Source of the DNA: Chloroflexi bacterium UBA4733
GTDB lineage: Bacteria; Chloroflexota; UBA4733
Direction of reading: 5' to 3'
Assembly (NCBI GenBank): GCA_002404055.1
Contig: DHIZ01000147.1
Coordinates: 1-7,521 of the forward strand
Length of the DNA: 7,521 bases
Of this stretch, positions 4,351 to 7,521 are shown in pieces (the stretch's first letter is position 1; each line of letters opens with the position of its first letter). The notes beneath the pieces were generated by a model. That model was not told where the DNA came from and did not search any database. It saw only the letters and a program-made list of their open reading frames with translations. A program made the translations under genes and the position numbers.

Positions 4351-7131
4351 ATGTACCGTTTCACGCTCCCGCAGGTGCGCCGGCGGGTCCGTCCCCCCCG
4401 CTTGCTGACGGCGCTGCATTCGACATGGGCAGGCCAGTCGCTACGCGCCAAAGGGCTGGCGGTCGCGGCGGTGCCGCTGGTCGCGCTGCTCGTCGCCACG
4501 CTGATCTTTGCCTGGATGCGGTCGGAACAGCGCCAGATGGACGCCTGGACCCAGCACGCCGGGGATGCGCGTGTCGAGGTCGGACAGGTGCAAGACCTCC
4601 TTTCCGCCGCGGACGCCGGAATGCGCGGCTACGATCTGACCCGGCAGGACCAGTTCCTAGCGCCGTATCATCTCGCCGCGTCCGCCCTACCCGACCAACT
4701 GACGCGACTTGCCGTACTGGTCGCGGATGACCCGAACCAGGTGGGTCGGATGCAGCGTGTGCCCGCGCTGGCACAACAGGAGCTCGGGACGTTGTGGGAC
4801 CTGCAGTTGGCAACCTTTACGAAGAGCGCCCCGGTTGGTATGCTGCCAGGCGGAGATCGCGTTCTCGCCAGCCAAACGACCATGACCGCACTGCGGCAGG
4901 AGCTGACGGCGATCCAGGCGGAAGAGGAGCGGCGACTCGCCGAGCGGACGGCAGGGGCCAACCGCCGCGATGCGATTGCCCTCGTGGCGCTGGCCGCTGA
5001 CGGAGCGCTCGGCTTGGCCGGCGGGATCGCCGCCATGCTGTTGTTCACCAGCGGGGTCACCCGCCGCCTGTGCCGTCTCGATGAGCACGTGCAGCGCCAG
5101 GAAGAGGGCATGCTGCTGCTACCCATTGCCGTCGGTGATGACGAAATCGGGGCGTTGGGACGCCGACTTCAGGAGGTGACGACGCGGTCGGACAATCGCG
5201 AGCGCGCGCTGCGGTCAGCCCGTGTGGCCCTCGAGGAGATGATCACGGCCGGCCCCGCCGTCGTCTTTCGTAGCATGGCGGGCGAGTTCCGGCTGACCTA
5301 CGTCAGCCCCAACGCCGAGCTGTTTTTCGGGTATGCCGCTGACAGGGTTCTGCACGATCCGGACATCTGGCGGGGGCGAGTGCCGGCCGACGACTTGGCG
5401 CATCTGAACGAGGGAATCGCTGAGGTGTCGGGGCAAGCCGGCACGGCGGTGGAGCGGGAGTGGCGGTACGCCCACCCAGATGGCCGCCAGCGGTGGGTCT
5501 CTTGTCGGCTGCGCTGCGAGGACGCCGAACCCGCGGAGGGGGCGCCGATTCTGGGTTATGCGCTGGACGTGACAGCGCGCAAAGACGCGGAGGCAATCTT
5601 TCAAGAGGCGAAGGATGCACTGGAGCAACGCGTCTTGGAACGGACTGCTGACCTCACCACCGCCAACGAGCGCCTGGTCGTCGAGCTTGCCGAGCGCGAG
5701 GCGCTGGAGCGACGACTTTCGCATCTGGCTCTGAACGATTCGCTCACCGCGTTGCCAAATCGCACCCTCTTTTTGGATCGCCTGGAGCACGCCCTGGAGC
5801 GAGGGAGCCGGTATCGCCACATGTGCGCGGTGCTCTTCCTCGACCTGGACGGCTTCAAGGTGGTCAACGACAGCCTCGGGCACGAAGCGGGCGACCAACT
5901 CCTGGTCGCCGTGGCCGAGCGCCTCCGCGCCTGCTTGCGAGCCGAGGACACCGTCGCGCGCCTAGGTGGAGATGAGTTCGCCATCCTCCTGGAGACGATC
6001 GGCGACCTGAGCGATGCCGTCCGAACCGCGCAGCGGATCACGTCGGCGTTGCAGGGCTCGCTGTCCATCAGCGACCACGAGGTCTTCGTCACCACCAGCA
6101 TCGGTATCGCCCACAACACCGATGCTCGGGAGAGTGCAAGCGACTTGCTCCGGAACGCGGACACGGCGATGTACCGGGCCAAGGGCTCCGGCAAGGCGCA
6201 CTACCAGGTATACGACCGGGGGATGAATACCGCGGCGGTGGCGCGCCTGGCGGTGGAGACCGATCTCCGACGAGCGCTGGAGCATCAGGAGTTCGAGGTG
6301 TACTACCAGCCCCAGGTCGTCCTCAGCACCGGGAGAATCGAAGGCTTTGAAGCGCTGGTGCGTTGGCGGCATCCTTTCCGCGGCCTGGTCGGTCCGATGG
6401 AGTTCATCCCCGTGGCCGAAGAAACTGGACTGATCGTGCCGATCGGCGGCTGGGTGCTTGCAACTGCCTGCCGGCAGTTGCAAGAATGGCAAGCTCGCTC
6501 CCCAATCCAGCCGCCGCTGACGATGAGCGTGAACCTCTCCTCGCGACAGTTCGCCGAGCGCGACCTCGCGCAAACTGTCGCCGAGAATCTGGCGACGACC
6601 GGGATTGCTCCAGAGACTCTGAAACTGGAGATCACGGAGAGTCTACTGATGTCCGAAGGGGCCGGCGCCATGGAGACGTTGCAGGAACTGAGGGCGCTGG
6701 GGGTCAGCCTCGTCATCGACGACTTTGGGACGGGGTACTCCTCGCTGGCGTACTTGCATCGTCTCCCGGTCGACGCGCTTAAGATCGACCGATCGTTCGT
6801 GGCCGAATTCGGGCGCAACGATGGGGATGGTGCGATTGTGCGGGCGATCATCACCCTGGCCGGGACGCTGGGGCTGGGGGTGATTGCCGAAGGGGTGGAA
6901 CACGTCGAGGACCTGACCTGGCTGCAGGAGCTCGGCTGCGAGCTGGCGCAGGGCTTCTACTTCGGGAAGCCCGTCCCTGCCGACGAGGCGAGCGTGCTGG
7001 CGGCGCGCGGCGTCTGCCCGGTCGGTGTGCAGCCGACCCTGACTGGCGATGCGATCACGGACCCGATCCGCCCTATGGCCAGGCCGGCTAGGACCAAGCC
7101 GCCTGCGGCGCAGTGCTCAACGCAGGGCTAG
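4351..7131 (+). CDS. Membrane c-di-GMP cyclase/phosphodiesterase: CHASE3-HAMP-PAS-GGDEF-EAL
   Basis: This 926-residue inner-membrane sensor makes and probably also breaks cyclic di-GMP. Order: TM1 (36-55), extracytoplasmic CHASE3 (56-207, with [18 protein letters not shown]), TM2 (208-233), HAMP (about 234-290), PAS (about 298-412), coiled coil (about 413-457), GGDEF (458-622), EAL (632-886). The cyclase site is intact: [21 protein letters not shown] and GGDEF (539-543). The inhibitory RxxD site is Arg530-Asp533, five residues before GGDEF. The EAL site is also intact: EAL (667-669), Asn728, Glu760, DDFGTGYSS (790-798), Lys811/Asp813, Glu847 and Gln867. So neither half looks degenerate; the net activity is probably set by the sensors. 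GGAG at 4340-4343, seven bases before the ATG, supports the start. A 40-residue Pro/Ala/Arg-rich tail follows EAL. No dedicated effector gene is in the window. Confidence 0.95.
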   Translation: MYRFTLPQVRRRVRPPRLLTALHSTWAGQSLRAKGLAVAAVPLVALLVATLIFAWMRSEQRQMDAWTQHAGDARVEVGQVQDLLSAADAGMRGYDLTRQDQFLAPYHLAASALPDQLTRLAVLVADDPNQVGRMQRVPALAQQELGTLWDLQLATFTKSAPVGMLPGGDRVLASQTTMTALRQELTAIQAEEERRLAERTAGANRRDAIALVALAADGALGLAGGIAAMLLFTSGVTRRLCRLDEHVQRQEEGMLLLPIAVGDDEIGALGRRLQEVTTRSDNRERALRSARVALEEMITAGPAVVFRSMAGEFRLTYVSPNAELFFGYAADRVLHDPDIWRGRVPADDLAHLNEGIAEVSGQAGTAVEREWRYAHPDGRQRWVSCRLRCEDAEPAEGAPILGYALDVTARKDAEAIFQEAKDALEQRVLERTADLTTANERLVVELAEREALERRLSHLALNDSLTALPNRTLFLDRLEHALERGSRYRHMCAVLFLDLDGFKVVNDSLGHEAGDQLLVAVAERLRACLRAEDTVARLGGDEFAILLETIGDLSDAVRTAQRITSALQGSLSISDHEVFVTTSIGIAHNTDARESASDLLRNADTAMYRAKGSGKAHYQVYDRGMNTAAVARLAVETDLRRALEHQEFEVYYQPQVVLSTGRIEGFEALVRWRHPFRGLVGPMEFIPVAEETGLIVPIGGWVLATACRQLQEWQARSPIQPPLTMSVNLSSRQFAERDLAQTVAENLATTGIAPETLKLEITESLLMSEGAGAMETLQELRALGVSLVIDDFGTGYSSLAYLHRLPVDALKIDRSFVAEFGRNDGDGAIVRAIITLAGTLGLGVIAEGVEHVEDLTWLQELGCELAQGFYFGKPVPADEASVLAARGVCPVGVQPTLTGDAITDPIRPMARPARTKPPAAQCSTQG
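6457..6484. repeat. Perfect 12-base inverted repeat inside the EAL coding region
   Basis: CTTGCAACTGCC (6457-6468) and GGCAGTTGCAAG (6473-6484) are exact reverse complements around a 4-base loop. They encode part of the [11 protein letters not shown] helix of the EAL domain, which fits the family, so the protein is not disrupted. The RNA would fold into a very stable hairpin. Confidence 0.75.
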
Positions 7132-7521
7132 GCCGCCAGCGCCGGTGTTCGGCAATGCGCGAGGGATGACAAATTGCCCGATGCTGGACGGCGCGGGTGG
7201 AACCAAGGCGGTCGAAGGCGCCCCCGTTCGCACCTGGGCCGGCACGCCGCTCGATAACTGAGCAGGCACCTGCGCCGGGCTGCGCGCAGGTGCGCTGATG
7301 GTGGAGGCCGTCACCGATGCCATGCTCGCACTCGTGGTGGGTGTCACCGTTGGCGAAGTGAACGCCGATATGCTGCTTGCGGCCGTAGCGCTCAGCGACG
7401 AGGTCGTCGATGATGATGAACGACTTGACGCGGAGCTACTGGAAGCGCTACTGCTCGACGACGTGCTGACTGCCGTGCTCGGGGCACTGCTGCTCGTCGT
7501 GCTCGTGGTGGACGCCGTGCT
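7117..7521 (-). CDS. Partial Ser/Thr-rich surface-type protein ending in LPNTG
   Basis: The frame is open from the right edge to TGA at 7119-7117 (134 visible residues; the start lies outside the window). The first half is almost all Ser, Thr and Ala, like a glycosylated stalk. A Pro/Ala/Gln-rich stretch ([16 protein letters not shown]) follows, and the end is [21 protein letters not shown] (7155-7141) matches the sortase motif LPxTG. However, only seven residues follow, with no hydrophobic helix and a single Arg, so a standard wall-anchoring signal is incomplete. Serine is encoded by AGC, AGT, TCG, TCA and TCC in mixture, so this is not a simple DNA repeat. The end overlaps the last 15 bases of the convergent c-di-GMP gene. 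The opposite strand is also open (from 7298) but gives an unconvincing Leu/Val/Asp-rich product. Confidence 0.6.
   Translation of the reverse strand, partial: STASTTSTTSSSAPSTAVSTSSSSSASSSSASSRSSSSTTSSLSATAASSISAFTSPTVTPTTSASMASVTASTISAPARSPAQVPAQLSSGVPAQVRTGAPSTALVPPAPSSIGQFVIPRALPNTGAGGLALR
7266..7293. repeat. Perfect 10-base inverted repeat in the Ser/Thr-rich gene
   Basis: GCACCTGCGC (7266-7275) and GCGCAGGTGC (7284-7293) pair perfectly around an 8-base loop. It falls in the Pro/Ala-rich part of the partial minus-strand gene. No T run follows on either strand, so it is not a classic terminator. Confidence 0.6.

Noticed and set aside
7102..7126. CCTGCG/CGCAGG inverted repeat at the convergent stops as a terminator
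   Set aside because: Only six paired bases with a 13-base loop and no T run; too weak to call.
7298..7521. Plus-strand open frame at the right edge
   Set aside because: Its Leu/Val/Asp-rich product is what the complement of Ser/Thr codons gives; the minus strand has the coherent stalk plus LPNTG ending.

Overview
The window is GC-rich (two 60-base counts in the large signalling gene and the glycosidase gene gave 68% and 45%). It looks like an accessory segment of a bacterial chromosome or metagenomic contig. The mix points, as inference only, to Chloroflexota: a GC-rich DDE transposase, a TPR-family gene start, a C39-like peptidase with an SH3b tail, a glycoside hydrolase 16-like protein, a CHASE3/GGDEF/EAL protein and a Ser/Thr-rich protein ending in LPNTG. 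No rRNA, tRNA or CRISPR array is visible.

Left part (1-3960): intact small genes sit among broken ones. A DDE transposase N-terminus (+) runs from the left edge to about 530. There it is fused, inside the coding sequence, to the N-terminal part of a TPR-type gene (-). Just upstream of that fragment on the minus strand is a complete C39-like cysteine peptidase with an SH3b-like C-terminal domain (719-1597). A divergent control region of about 400 bases separates it from an unrecognised 159-residue protein (+, 1998-2477) with a near-ideal ribosome binding site. Next come an 18-codon fossil of an FtsX/MacB-type permease C-terminus (-, 2579-2632), a lower-GC GH16-like glycosidase (+, 2723-3430), and an IS21-type IstA remnant (-, 3455-3840) broken by a frameshift and a stop codon.

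Right part (3960-7521): a possible 65-residue protein with a GTG start and a good ribosome binding site (-, 3960-4157) diverges from a 926-residue membrane signalling protein (+, 4351-7131). That protein has the order TM - CHASE3 - TM - HAMP - PAS - coiled coil - GGDEF - EAL. All key residues for c-di-GMP synthesis, product inhibition and hydrolysis are present. Its last 15 bases overlap a convergent partial gene (-, 7117 to the right edge) for a Ser/Thr-rich stalk ending in LPNTG plus seven residues.

The genes do not form one obvious pathway. A shared theme is the cell surface: a peptidase, a glycosidase, a wall-anchor-like protein and a membrane c-di-GMP regulator. The peptidase, the 159-residue protein and the glycosidase all lack a visible signal peptide at their best-supported starts. 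I see no defence or other system that can be claimed as new. The best candidates for novelty are the 65- and 159-residue orphans, the signal-less enzymes and the LPNTG tail without a membrane segment.
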